Part shown: positions 25,577-33,978 of the stretch, one piece after another
How positions within the stretch are numbered: the stretch's first letter is position 1
How the letters are laid out: each line of letters opens with the position of its first letter
Assembly (NCBI RefSeq): GCF_000770635.1
Contig: NZ_AVBF01000034.1
Coordinates: 1 to 45,283 of the forward strand
Source of the DNA: Pontibacillus yanchengensis Y32
Lineage (GTDB): Bacteria > Bacillota > Bacilli > Bacillales > BH030062
Direction: 5' to 3'
Length of the DNA stretch: 45,283 nucleotides
Translations under genes and position numbers: made by a program
The notes under the pieces: generated by a model
What the model saw: the letters and a program-made list of their open reading frames with translations, nothing else
The model's database searches: none
Told to the model about the DNA's origin: nothing

Positions 25577-28513
25577 ATGAAGCTAATAGAAGTACGCATC
25601 TATGGGTTCGGAAAATGGGTGAATGAAACTATTCCTTTTTCTAATGAGGGACTTTCTTATGTGTACGGTAAAAATGAAGCCGGTAAATCCACATTACATC
25701 AATTCATTCTATATATCTTATTCTCACTCCCTCCAAGAAAGCTTCAAGTATTTAAACCTCAAAAAGGTGGAGCAGTAGGAGGAAGTCTTGTCATTGAAAC
25801 TCTTGATTCGGGACGAGTCACTATTGAAAGGCAACCAGATAAATATGACGGGGAAGCACGTTGTTTTTTGGAGAACGGGGAAGAAAAACAAGAATCCTTT
25901 TTAAAAGAAATTCTAAATGGTATAGATCGTTCTACATATGAGGCGATATTTTCATTCGGACTTCATGATATTCAACATGTACAGCAGTTACATTCAGATG
26001 ACATCGGAGATATTTTATTTGGAATTGGTATGACAGGTTCCAGAGAAATCTATGATGTTGAGAAGAAGCTTGAAAAGGAATTAGATCAACGATTTAAAAA
26101 ACAAGGTAAAAATCCACAACTGAATCAACAATTGGTATCTGTAAAAGAAAAGGAAGAACTTTATCAGGCTTCTAAACAGGAAGAGGAGCAGTACGCCTAT
26201 CTAAAACACCAAGAAGATGAACTACAAAATAAACTAGCTTCACTTCAGAATAGCTATAAGGATGTAGAAGCATCCATTGACCGACTAGAGAGAAAGCAAC
26301 AAGCTGTACAACCTTTATTGGCTTATCAGGAGTTACGAGAAGAGGAAAAAGATATAGGAGAACATCTTACGTTTCCTGAGAATGGAGTGGAACGTTATTA
26401 TCACCTAAAAGATCAATACCTACCCTTAAAAAGTGAATTGGAAATCATTGAACAAAATGAGAGAACCTACAGAGATAAGCAAAATGAACTTGATGAAGTT
26501 GATGTACGTATTCTAGAATCATTAAAGGAGCTTGAACAGGAGAAGCAGCGATTTGATGTAAAAAAAGAGCAAAGAGATCAAATCAATCAAGAGCTTGAAC
26601 AACGAAAAAAGAAGTTGCAAGAGGAAGTTGACTCACTAGGTATTGAGCTTACTATGGATGAGATAGCAACCATACATTTTCCGTTTTACATAGAGGAACA
26701 TTGGCAAATGCTTTCCAAGCAACAGCGGGATATTGATTCAGAAGATGAACAATACCAGCAACAAAAACAGGTGAATAAGGAACGGGAACATCAACTCATT
26801 TCCGAAAAAGAGACTCTCGAACAATCTCTTTTATCTGAGCAAGAGTATAACGATTATCAAGAAGAAGTAGATAGGCAATATCAAAAAGAAATTCAACAAC
26901 AAGTGGATAATCAGCATAAGCAACAACAAGATTCACTGAAAGATTATCGTCGTCGAGCCATGACACTAACAAATAAACTATTGGTAGGAGTATTTGCATT
27001 CGCTGTCATTGGTATATCGATGAGTTTTCTTTTGAATAATTGGTGGTTGGGGGGAGGAACAGTTGGACTGTTTGGAATTGTAGTAATGGCTGTGACTATA
27101 ATTCGAAAATCTCTCCCTGGTGTGGATACCAGTATCGGTGAGGAAATAGTTGATAGGAATGAACCATCAACAACTTCCTTAACTTGGTATAAGGAACAGC
27201 TTGCAACTCATGATAGGATTAAAACAGAGCTTGATCAGGTTTTCAATCAACTTCAACAACTTCAGGGGGAGATGATGAAGCTAGACGAGCGCTTTGCTTC
27301 ATTAGATAGACAGCGGCAACGATTTTATCAACAAGTGGATGAACAAATGGAGTTGCATCCTTTTTTACGTCATGTGGATTTAGATTATTGGCCTAAAGCG
27401 TATCAAAAGGTAATAAGTCTTAAGGAAGCAATCGAACATGTTAGACAGCAAGAACAAGATGTTCAACAATTGAACACCTATATATCTTCATACGAGCAAC
27501 AGGTGGAAACATTAGCTAATCAGGTAGATGTTGACAAGAATGTTTCTATAGAAGAACAAGAAAATCGTTTATTCCAACACAAAGCTTTTATTCAAAAGCA
27601 ATTAGAATTAAAGGAAACATATTCAGAATGGCTTGTTACAATCGAACAACAGAAACAAGATGTTCAAGAAAAGATAAAGCCTTTTGAGGAAGAAATTCGT
27701 AAACTTTTAAGGTTTGCGAATGCTGAAGATGAGGAAGTTTATATACACAAAGGCAATAAAGTCAAAAGACTACATGACATTAAGAATCAGAAAAAGCAAT
27801 ACTATGAGCAACTTTATTCCATATATCTAAATAATGACATGGTAGAATCATTATTGAGTTCTTGTTTAGATGCTTCGTCTATTCAACAAGAGAGAAAAGA
27901 GATGGCTAATCATAAACAAGAGCTATCAGAACAAATTGATTCCACCAGACAACATCTTTCAGATATAGTATCACGTTTACGAACGTTAGAGGGAGACGAA
28001 TCGATATCCAAGTACCGACATGAGTTAGAGTTTGAAAAAAGTTTATTAAAGGAACAAGCCATGGAGTGGGCTGTCTATAAAGTTGCCTATTCTATGTTAA
28101 GAAACACTAAATCTAAATTTCAACAGGAACGTATGCCGATGGTACTTGAATATTGTAAGCAGTTTTTCTCCATCCTAACCAATAACACATATGTACATGT
28201 TTTTGTTCCATCCTCAGAAGAAGGGTTGGTCGTACAAACACAATCTGGAGATCGTTACACTGCGAATCAGTTATCTCAAGGTACAAAGGAACAATTGTAT
28301 GTAGCATTACGATTGTCGCTAAGTCAGGTAATGAGTGATCAACATGGGATGCCATTCATTATTGACGATGCATTTGTTAATTTCGATGAGGATCGAACAA
28401 AAGAATTTTTGTCTTTACTTACAAATATTTCGCATACACAACAAGTAATTGTGTTATCATGCAGACAGTATATTCAAGACATACTGAACAAACAACAGAT
28501 TATTTTTCTATAA
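25577..28513 (+). CDS. yhaN: SMC/Rad50-like ATPase YhaN with mid-protein membrane hairpin
   Basis: A 978-residue ATPase partner of YhaO. The N-terminal ATPase half carries Walker A GKNEAGKST (about residues 34-42) and a conserved IFSFGLHDIQ segment. The C-terminal half carries the signature LSQGTKEQLYVALRLSL and Walker B FIIDDAFVNFDEDR. Between them are long Gln/Glu/Lys-rich coiled coils. At the tip, about residues 467-512, are two hydrophobic helices (LVGVFAFAVIGISMSFLL and VGLFGIVVMAVTII) in place of a Rad50 zinc hook, so the coils probably dock on the membrane. GGGGGAG lies before the ATG. No terminator is seen before the next gene. Confidence 0.92.
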   Translation: MKLIEVRIYGFGKWVNETIPFSNEGLSYVYGKNEAGKSTLHQFILYILFSLPPRKLQVFKPQKGGAVGGSLVIETLDSGRVTIERQPDKYDGEARCFLENGEEKQESFLKEILNGIDRSTYEAIFSFGLHDIQHVQQLHSDDIGDILFGIGMTGSREIYDVEKKLEKELDQRFKKQGKNPQLNQQLVSVKEKEELYQASKQEEEQYAYLKHQEDELQNKLASLQNSYKDVEASIDRLERKQQAVQPLLAYQELREEEKDIGEHLTFPENGVERYYHLKDQYLPLKSELEIIEQNERTYRDKQNELDEVDVRILESLKELEQEKQRFDVKKEQRDQINQELEQRKKKLQEEVDSLGIELTMDEIATIHFPFYIEEHWQMLSKQQRDIDSEDEQYQQQKQVNKEREHQLISEKETLEQSLLSEQEYNDYQEEVDRQYQKEIQQQVDNQHKQQQDSLKDYRRRAMTLTNKLLVGVFAFAVIGISMSFLLNNWWLGGGTVGLFGIVVMAVTIIRKSLPGVDTSIGEEIVDRNEPSTTSLTWYKEQLATHDRIKTELDQVFNQLQQLQGEMMKLDERFASLDRQRQRFYQQVDEQMELHPFLRHVDLDYWPKAYQKVISLKEAIEHVRQQEQDVQQLNTYISSYEQQVETLANQVDVDKNVSIEEQENRLFQHKAFIQKQLELKETYSEWLVTIEQQKQDVQEKIKPFEEEIRKLLRFANAEDEEVYIHKGNKVKRLHDIKNQKKQYYEQLYSIYLNNDMVESLLSSCLDASSIQQERKEMANHKQELSEQIDSTRQHLSDIVSRLRTLEGDESISKYRHELEFEKSLLKEQAMEWAVYKVAYSMLRNTKSKFQQERMPMVLEYCKQFFSILTNNTYVHVFVPSSEEGLVVQTQSGDRYTANQLSQGTKEQLYVALRLSLSQVMSDQHGMPFIIDDAFVNFDEDRTKEFLSLLTNISHTQQVIVLSCRQYIQDILNKQQIIFL

Positions 28514-28529
28514 AAAAATAAGTTTTTAT

Positions 28530-28558
28530 TTGTCATGTCCTCGCATGTTTGGAATAAT
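28530..28558 (+). promoter_or_regulatory. SigA-type promoter of the GbsR-like gene
   Basis: TTGTCA, 17-bp spacer, AATAAT. It lies just after yhaN and about 55 bases before the TTG start. Confidence 0.55.
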
Positions 28559-28611
28559 AGTGATAAAATACTCTAGGTACATGTCGAATAAAGCTAGTGG
28601 AGGGTCGTCCA

Positions 28612-29154
28612 TTGGTAGATAAAAAACAAGAATGGGCAGAATATGAAGAAACAATAGAAAAGTTTATCCAGGTGATTGCGAAGAATATGAACCTATATGG
28701 GATTACTTCCTCTGTAGGACGTTTATATGGAACGTTATATTTCTCCGACTACCCAATGACGCTCGATGACATGCGTGATGCGCTAGAGATGAGCAAGACG
28801 AGTATGTCCACTGGAGTTCGTTCTCTTTCTGAAATGAAAATGGTGGAACCTGCTTTTCGTAAAGGGATTCGTAAGGATTTGTACAAGTCTGAAGAAGATT
28901 GGTATAAAGCGTTCACCGCATTATTCGGCAATCGCTGGAGACACCATACGGAAACAAATATGGAAGAAGCTAATGAAACTATTTCGGAGCTGCGTTCCAT
29001 TGCGGATAACTGTGATGATGAAGAGCTAGTTGGTAAAATCCAACGCGACATTGATCGCCTTGAATATGCTCAAAGCTATTATCGCTGGCTTATGAAATTT
29101 ATCCGTGTTGTTGAATCCGGTGAAATTTTCAAGTATGTTCCAAGAGAAGATTAA
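28612..29154 (+). CDS. GbsR-type (MarR-like) transcriptional regulator
   Basis: A 180-residue GbsR-family regulator, the same length as B. subtilis GbsR. The winged-helix region reads MTLDDMRDALEMSKTSMSTGVRSL, almost the same motif as in the OpuAR-like protein encoded at 34792-35286. GbsR proteins sense choline or betaine-type ligands and control osmoprotectant synthesis or uptake. The start is TTG at 28612, seven bases after GGAGGG; an upstream GTG at 28597 overlaps that ribosome site. It has its own promoter and terminator. No choline or betaine gene is adjacent and yhaN/yhaM flank it, so its target is unknown. Confidence 0.87.
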   Translation: MVDKKQEWAEYEETIEKFIQVIAKNMNLYGITSSVGRLYGTLYFSDYPMTLDDMRDALEMSKTSMSTGVRSLSEMKMVEPAFRKGIRKDLYKSEEDWYKAFTALFGNRWRHHTETNMEEANETISELRSIADNCDDEELVGKIQRDIDRLEYAQSYYRWLMKFIRVVESGEIFKYVPRED

Positions 29155-29161
29155 TGAGAGA

Positions 29162-29193
29162 AAGAGCGTGGCATACACGCTCTTCTTTTTTTT
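29162..29193 (+). terminator. Terminator of the GbsR-like gene
   Basis: AAGAGCGTG / CACGCTCTT with an eight-T run. Confidence 0.92.
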
Positions 29194-29389
29194 ACATTAT
29201 ACTAGTGAAATCGAGAAGTAAGAATATGCTTAGGTTACATGCCATTAAGAATTGACAATAAAGCATACCATGTAGTGGACATCTTTTTTCTTTACACAAA
29301 GGAAAAGTTTCATTACTCTAAAAGTAATTAGTAATAAGTAATTTCATTTTACATAAAAAACATTTCTAACGTCCGAGAGGAGGAACAAT

Positions 29390-30346
29390 ATGAAAAAGGG
29401 GATATCCAATCATCAAATAGGAGATGCTTTTGATGATTTTATGTTAATCAAGTCATCTACCAAAGGGGTTGCCAGTAATGGGAAACCTTTTTTAACTTTA
29501 ATTTTGCGTGATGCAACAGGTGAAATTGAAGCAAAGCTGTGGGAAGCTACGAAAGAAGATGAGCAAACCTTTGTAGCGGAAGAATTAGCTCGAATTACAG
29601 GAGAAGTCAATCAGTTTCGCGGTAAAGCACAATTAAAAATTCAGTCTATTAGACCTGCCCAACCTACAGATGGAGTAAAGGCCTCGGATTTTGTAGAGAA
29701 AGCCCCAGTATCACAAGAGGACTTAATGGAACGAATAACAGAAGCTATTTTTGAAATGAAGAACCCTAATCTTCAACGAATTACACGTCACTTTGTGAAA
29801 TTGTATCAAGAAGCTTTGCTGACCTATCCTGCAGCAGTAAAGAATCATCACGAATATGTATCTGGTCTAGCTCATCATATTGTATCAATGTTAAATTTAG
29901 CCAAACAATTGAAAGAGCTATATCCAGATTTAGATCAAGATCTTCTTTATGCTGGGATCATTTTGCATGACCTCGGAAAGCTGAAAGAATTATCCGGAGC
30001 GGCGACCCCATCTTATACATTAGAAGGGAAATTAATTGGACACATCCCTATGATGGTAGAGGAAATTGGCGGCGTGGCGAATGAACTTGGGATAGAAGGT
30101 GAAGAGGTAACCATGCTACAACATATGGTGCTAAGTCACCACGGAAAAGCAGAGTGGGGCAGTCCTAAACCTCCACTTATTCGAGAAGCAGAAATGCTCC
30201 ATTTAATCGATTTGGTTGATGCGAAGATGAATATGTTGAATCGTTCATTAGATAAGGTACAGCCTGGTGAATTTACGGAACGTTTATTCGCTATGGATAA
30301 TCGTAGCTTTTATAAGCCTTTGTTTGCGGATCAGTACAAAGAATAG
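29390..30346 (+). CDS. yhaM: 3'-5' exoribonuclease YhaM
   Basis: A 318-residue nuclease with an N-terminal OB fold (about 10-90; [16 protein letters not shown]) and a metal-dependent HD domain (about 155-290). HD-site residues are seen in [24 protein letters not shown] (the HD pair), and HMVLSHHGK. In B. subtilis YhaM degrades short RNA and also ssDNA 3'-5'. GAGGAGGAAC lies before the ATG. Length is close to the B. subtilis protein (314). Confidence 0.95.
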   Translation: MKKGISNHQIGDAFDDFMLIKSSTKGVASNGKPFLTLILRDATGEIEAKLWEATKEDEQTFVAEELARITGEVNQFRGKAQLKIQSIRPAQPTDGVKASDFVEKAPVSQEDLMERITEAIFEMKNPNLQRITRHFVKLYQEALLTYPAAVKNHHEYVSGLAHHIVSMLNLAKQLKELYPDLDQDLLYAGIILHDLGKLKELSGAATPSYTLEGKLIGHIPMMVEEIGGVANELGIEGEEVTMLQHMVLSHHGKAEWGSPKPPLIREAEMLHLIDLVDAKMNMLNRSLDKVQPGEFTERLFAMDNRSFYKPLFADQYKE

Positions 30347-30450
30347 AAGCCTATCTTAAATGTTCACAATAAGGAATAAACAATCTCTTAAGTCATAAGA
30401 CGTACTTATGTGCATATACATGTAGTAAACGTGGACAAGGGGGTACACAA

Positions 30451-30663
30451 ATGATGGTAATTGCCGGTTTTCCTTGGTGGGTGTTAGCTATCATCTTGTT
30501 TATAATCTTCTGTGGATATATGGCTTATCGTGCTATGCGTGAGGAACAGAAAATGGAGAATCACTTTATTGAGCAAGAGGGTCAAAAGTATATGGCACGT
30601 ATTGAAGAAGCTAGACAACAAAAGGACGAAGACAAAGAGCATACTATGGCTTCTGGATCCTAA
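30451..30663 (+). CDS. yhaL: Sporulation protein YhaL
   Basis: A 70-residue, single-pass membrane protein: hydrophobic helix at residues ~3-25 (FPWWVLAIILFIIFCGYMAY), then a charged helical tail rich in Glu, Lys and Gln. Length and position between yhaM and prsA match B. subtilis YhaL, a SigG/SigE-associated sporulation protein of unknown mechanism. Two ATGs are adjacent; the first (30451) has AAGGGGG eight bases upstream. A terminator follows immediately. Confidence 0.9.
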   Translation: MMVIAGFPWWVLAIILFIIFCGYMAYRAMREEQKMENHFIEQEGQKYMARIEEARQQKDEDKEHTMASGS

Positions 30664-30694
30664 AAACAAGCGCCTACTTAGCGCTTGTTTTTTT
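30664..30694 (+). terminator. Terminator of yhaL
   Basis: AAACAAGCGC / GCGCTTGTTT with a seven-T run. Confidence 0.92.
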
Positions 30695-30719
30695 GTGGTG
30701 TAAGGAGGGTGCAAAGTGG

Positions 30720-30965
30720 TTTATTCAACATTAGAGGCATAATCTTGAATACTTGGATTCGAGATATTATGTGTGAGAGGAATGTTTCCGTTGCTTTTGA
30801 TAGTATAAAGGTGGCCTGGGAACAACTCGCGTCCTGCCGGCGAGCTGGCAAGCTACCTTCGGGGAAAACGCCCTCAGGGGATCTCGCCTACCTCTTTCTC
30901 CGGCGGGAGTCTCGTCGTTCCCAGGCCACCTTTGCTATTGTTGGGAGGAACCGAAACATAGCCTG
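30720..30965. repeat. Family B hairpin repeat, copy 2 (inverted relative to copy 1)
   Basis: Perfect 17-bp inverted arms AAAGGTGGCCTGGGAAC (30807-30823) and its complement (30917-30933). The interior contains ACTCGCGTCCTGCCGGC and CTACCTCTTTCTCCGGC, which match the reverse complement of copy 1. The outer AT-rich arms are ACATTAGAGGCATAATCTTG ... GGATTCGAGATATTATG on the left and GTTGGGAGGAACCGAAACAT on the right. It fills most of the gap between yhaL and prsA. An open frame across it (30685-30966) is regarded as chance. Confidence 0.9.
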
Positions 30966-31024
30966 AATGGGGCTTAACTTTAATAAGATTAAAGTCTGTA
31001 GTAATCCACATGTGGACAACACAA

Positions 31025-31054
31025 AAGAGGATATCCCAACTGTGGATATCCTCT
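31025..31054 (-). terminator. Terminator of prsA
   Basis: AAGAGGATATCC / GGATATCCTCTT, followed on the minus strand by TTGTGTTG; the hairpin is strong, the T run short. Confidence 0.8.
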
Positions 31055-31060
31055 TACTCA

Positions 31061-31939
31061 TTATTGTGCTGATTCATTCTTCTTTTCGAATATATCTTTA
31101 AATTCTTTAATTTTAATGTCTACATTCGCATCTTCGATTATTTGGTCTATAGATGTTTTAGCATCTGCGTTATTGATTTGTTGCTTTTGAAGCTCTGACT
31201 TAATTTGATCTCTCATTTCGTCTAGAGGTTTTACATCTGTTTCTTTTTTGCCTGTTACTTTAATGATGTGCCAACCAAATGAGGATTGAACAGGTTCACT
31301 AACTTCGCCTTCTTCTAGTGCGTATGCAGCATCTTCAAAGGCTGGGTCCATTTTTCCTGGGCCAAATGTACCTAGGTCTCCACCTTTTGAAGCAGAAGGA
31401 CCAGTTGAATATTCTTTGGCAAGTTCAGCAAAACTTTTATTTCCCTCTTTTACTTTTTTGGCAACTTCTTTAGCTTTCTCTTCTGAATCCACAATGATAT
31501 GGCTCGCTTGAAGCTCAGTCTTCATACGGTCATAGCGTTGTTGTATGTCTTCGTCACTAACTTCAACTTTTGCTGTAGCTGCTTTTTGTTGCAGTAAGCT
31601 GTATTCTAATACTGTTTTGAAGTCTTCTTCATTTTGGAAACCCATCTGTTGGAGAGCTTGGTCAAATTGATCACCGTACTGACTCTTATACTTTTCAAGC
31701 TCTTTTTCCACTTCTTCCTTTGTTACCTCAAAATCATCATTTAGTACTTCTTTAACAATCATTTCATGCAGAACCTGTTCGCCATAACGATCTTTTAGTT
31801 CCTCATAAAATTGTTCTTTAGTTATGTTACCATTTTCAGACTCAACAACTACCTCTGATTGATTAGCATCAGATTGAGAGCAGGCTGTTAAGGCTAGAAT
31901 GCTAGCTGCAAAAGTAGTAGCTAGAGTGATTTTTTTCAT
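31061..31939 (-). CDS. prsA: Foldase lipoprotein PrsA
   Basis: An extracytoplasmic peptidyl-prolyl isomerase/foldase anchored at the outer face of the membrane, which helps secreted proteins and penicillin-binding proteins fold. Lipoprotein signal MKKITLATTFAASILALTAC (lipobox LTAC). The parvulin domain spans about residues 133-225 (LQASHIIVDSEEKAKEV, GGDLGTFGPGKMDPAF, VQSSFGWHIIKV), flanked by helical N- and C-terminal foldase parts. An in-frame ATG 12 codons upstream exists, but GGAGTG precedes the one at 31939, giving 292 residues as in B. subtilis. Its synteny with yhaL and yhaI is conserved. Confidence 0.96.
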   Translation of the reverse strand: MKKITLATTFAASILALTACSQSDANQSEVVVESENGNITKEQFYEELKDRYGEQVLHEMIVKEVLNDDFEVTKEEVEKELEKYKSQYGDQFDQALQQMGFQNEEDFKTVLEYSLLQQKAATAKVEVSDEDIQQRYDRMKTELQASHIIVDSEEKAKEVAKKVKEGNKSFAELAKEYSTGPSASKGGDLGTFGPGKMDPAFEDAAYALEEGEVSEPVQSSFGWHIIKVTGKKETDVKPLDEMRDQIKSELQKQQINNADAKTSIDQIIEDANVDIKIKEFKDIFEKKNESAQ

Positions 31940-32186
31940 ATTCGTAAACACTCCTATATATTGTTTAATTTTCATATTTTACATTTTTAAAAAGGTGAAC
32001 AGTTGTTTGTGCTTGTCTTTTATGGACAACTAATTCATCAAAATACTATACCATATCAAGGAATAAATCAATAGCAGCACGATACATACACATACACAAA
32101 ACTTTTGAGAAATCGGGTCATTCGCCTATTCAGGTTTTTTTCTTACGCATAAGATATCTTAGTTAGTTGGAAAAGGAGGTGTTCTT

Positions 32187-32273
32187 ATGAGTAAAGGTTA
32201 TGGCGGAGGATTTGCCTTGATTGTTGTATTGTTCATCTTGTTAATCATCGTTGGTGCATCTTGGTTGTACTAG
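32187..32273 (+). CDS. sscA: YjcZ/SscA-family 28-residue spore peptide
   Basis: Encodes a 28-residue peptide, MSKGYGGGFALIVVLFILLI followed by IVGASWLY: a Gly-rich start and one hydrophobic helix. This is the pattern of the YjcZ/SscA family of small sporulation proteins; B. subtilis SscA (YhzE, 28 residues, near prsA) helps spore coat assembly. AAAGGAGGTG lies six bases before the ATG and a terminator follows directly. Family assignment is from the recognisable sequence; identity as SscA rather than another YjcZ member rests on position and size. Confidence 0.88.
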   Translation: MSKGYGGGFALIVVLFILLIIVGASWLY

Positions 32274-32299
32274 GAGCCTCCTAAATACAGCGACAAAAA

Positions 32300-32330
32300 A
32301 AGAACTACCTTTAATTAGGTAGTTCTTCTT
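32300..32330 (+). terminator. Terminator of the sscA-like gene
   Basis: AAGAACTACCT / AGGTAGTTCTT followed by CTTTCG. Confidence 0.85.
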
Positions 32331-32385
32331 TCGTATGCACGAAAAGTCACGTGCTTTCTAATCGGTCTCTATTCCTTCATTTTTG

Positions 32386-32565
32386 TTATGTGTACAGCAC
32401 TTCAACGTAAGAGGAAATGAGTAAAATTGTGATTAAAATATTGATGGTTCGAAATACTTTAGGTTGTTTTTCAGTTGCCATCTCTGTTTTCAGGCACAAA
32501 GAATGGGTAAGTGAATTAAACATAAATAAAATTAACAGCGCAAATGGTACAAAAAATACTGTCAC
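32386..32565 (-). CDS. 59-residue two-helix membrane protein (GTG start)
   Basis: A small gene starting at GTG, seven bases after AAGGAGGTTCTTAATC (a near-perfect ribosome site). The product is 59 residues: helix 1 VFFVPFALLILFMF, a short polar loop with one Cys (SLCLKTEMATEKQPK), then helix 2 NILITILLISSYVEVLY. Both ends of the polar loop suggest a hairpin in the membrane. It lies convergent to the sscA-like gene and upstream of nothing on its strand before prsA. I do not recognise a family; a role tied to PrsA or sporulation would be guesswork. Confidence 0.75.
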   Translation of the reverse strand: MTVFFVPFALLILFMFNSLTHSLCLKTEMATEKQPKVFRTINILITILLISSYVEVLYT

Positions 32566-32646
32566 GATTAAGAACCTCCTTTTGCACCTATGAAATTACT
32601 GTATCAAAAATTCCATCTGTTGAACAGATTAAAGTTTTAACTATTG

Positions 32647-32674
32647 AAAAAAACACCCTAAGCAGGGTGTTTTT
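32647..32674 (-). terminator. Terminator of the DUF3267-like gene
   Basis: AAACACCC / GGGTGTTT with A and T runs on both sides, so it works in either direction. Confidence 0.85.
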
Positions 32675-32711
32675 GTTCTAATAAAACCTAGATATTACAT
32701 TTACATTCTCA

Positions 32712-33266
32712 TCATTGCTTGTATCTGTCAATCAAAATGTCGTATCCATCTTTTGCATTTTCAATAATGCATTTTTTTGGTGCAAGTAAGAATTGTCTCA
32801 CACACAAGAAATCAGTAAAAGACATGCCAATGTTTACTGCAGTAAATACTAGGATATATGCGTAATAATTCGGGAATACGTAACTAGTTACGATTCCCGG
32901 AATCGTCAAAAATAACGTTGGTGCTAATGCCATTAGAATAGACGTTTTCTTTGATAAAGTTGAAAAAGTACGATAAGTGAATGTCGGTAAGATGCCACGT
33001 TTTAACTTCCAGCGTATACGCACACGCTTGTTTAGCAGTAAAAGTGGAATCATGTGCATTAGCTTGTGAATAGTGGGAAGTAAGAATAACGCCACTGCTA
33101 TTGGAAATAAACCATAATCTTTTACTGCTTGATGTTGATGGAGCATCGAAACGGGTAAATATAAGAGAATAAATGAAAAAGTACCAAGTATAAGACTTAG
33201 TAAATAAATTCGATTCGAACCAAATTCTTTAGTGATGTTAAAGGATTTCCAGCAGTTTAAGTTCAT
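32712..33266 (-). CDS. DUF3267-like membrane protein with degenerate HExxH
   Basis: A 184-residue, four- or five-helix membrane protein. The tail NIGMSFTDFLCVRQFLLAPK ... NAKDGYDILI matches DUF3267 (putative zincin metallopeptidases). The expected HExxH is HKLMH here (in LLPTIHKLMHMIP), so the catalytic Glu is replaced by Lys and it is probably not an active protease. Two earlier ATGs are in frame, but AAGGGGG is well spaced only for the ATG at 33266. It occupies the position of yhaJ/yhaK in B. subtilis. Confidence 0.78.
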   Translation of the reverse strand: MNLNCWKSFNITKEFGSNRIYLLSLILGTFSFILLYLPVSMLHQHQAVKDYGLFPIAVALFLLPTIHKLMHMIPLLLLNKRVRIRWKLKRGILPTFTYRTFSTLSKKTSILMALAPTLFLTIPGIVTSYVFPNYYAYILVFTAVNIGMSFTDFLCVRQFLLAPKKCIIENAKDGYDILIDRYKQ

Positions 33267-33559
33267 CCTCATCAACCCCCTTATTGTGACAATCAATTCA
33301 TATTTATAGTAAAATATCTTGTAGAATATTAATGTTATTTGTACATAAATAAGTAGGAAATTTAGTGATGCATTTCCTTTCGTAGAGAGAGTTTCAAAGT
33401 GCGCAATTTGTTTTTAATATCATCAGTCCTATGGAATGATACGATGTTTTGAAGAAGAAATCAATAGGGTTTTTGTAAAAAGTTAAAAAAAGACTTGAGA
33501 CGCGTGGTGACGAGGGTCGTAAGCAGTTAAATTGTAGTGCTAAAGAGGAGAGAATAGGT

Positions 33560-33934
33560 GTGGAGAATAAAGGGTACGACACAGAAATGCTAGCATTTCA
33601 TGTCAGACTTCTATCGCAAATGTCTAGAGCAGATCACTACCCTTTCATGAAAATGATTTTGGAGAAAGGGTTAAAAGAAGAGGAGTATCAAGAGGTGCTG
33701 TTCTTATTACATACATTACACAATAAGTACGAGGATCAAAAAGAGGAAGGATTATTAGATTACACTTCTCTACTCATTCATTTTGCTGGTATGTTAAATA
33801 TGAAACTTCATCCAGATGACACAATAGAAGCTTTACGTAAAGAAGGTATGTATGTGGAATTAATGGAGGAATTTAAGCAGATTATTATTAAAGACAGATA
33901 TGTAGAAACACGATTTCCTGTAAAGGCGAGATAA
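33560..33934 (+). CDS. yhaI: DUF1878 protein YhaI
   Basis: A 124-residue, mostly helical cytoplasmic protein of the DUF1878 family; function unknown. It starts at GTG, seven bases after GAGGAGAG. The N-terminal segment (LAFHVRLLSQMSRADHYPFMK) and the acidic middle are conserved features of the family. Neighbour of scoC, as in B. subtilis, but here the two converge and share a terminator that overlaps the scoC stop codon. The 293-bp region before it holds no other gene I can support. Confidence 0.88.
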   Translation: MENKGYDTEMLAFHVRLLSQMSRADHYPFMKMILEKGLKEEEYQEVLFLLHTLHNKYEDQKEEGLLDYTSLLIHFAGMLNMKLHPDDTIEALRKEGMYVELMEEFKQIIIKDRYVETRFPVKAR

Positions 33935-33946
33935 AGCGAAGAACAA

Positions 33947-33978
33947 AAAAACAGGAATAAAAGAGATTATTCCTGTTT
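33947..33978. terminator. Bidirectional terminator overlapping the scoC stop codon
   Basis: AAACAGGAATAA / TTATTCCTGTTT with an A run on one side. The scoC stop codon (33967-33969) lies inside the right arm, so the hairpin serves yhaI and also constrains the last codons of scoC. Confidence 0.85.

Noticed and set aside
30685-30966. 93-codon open frame across the yhaL-prsA gap
   Set aside because: It lies over the family B hairpin repeat, its composition follows the repeat, and there is no separate ribosome site; chance frame.
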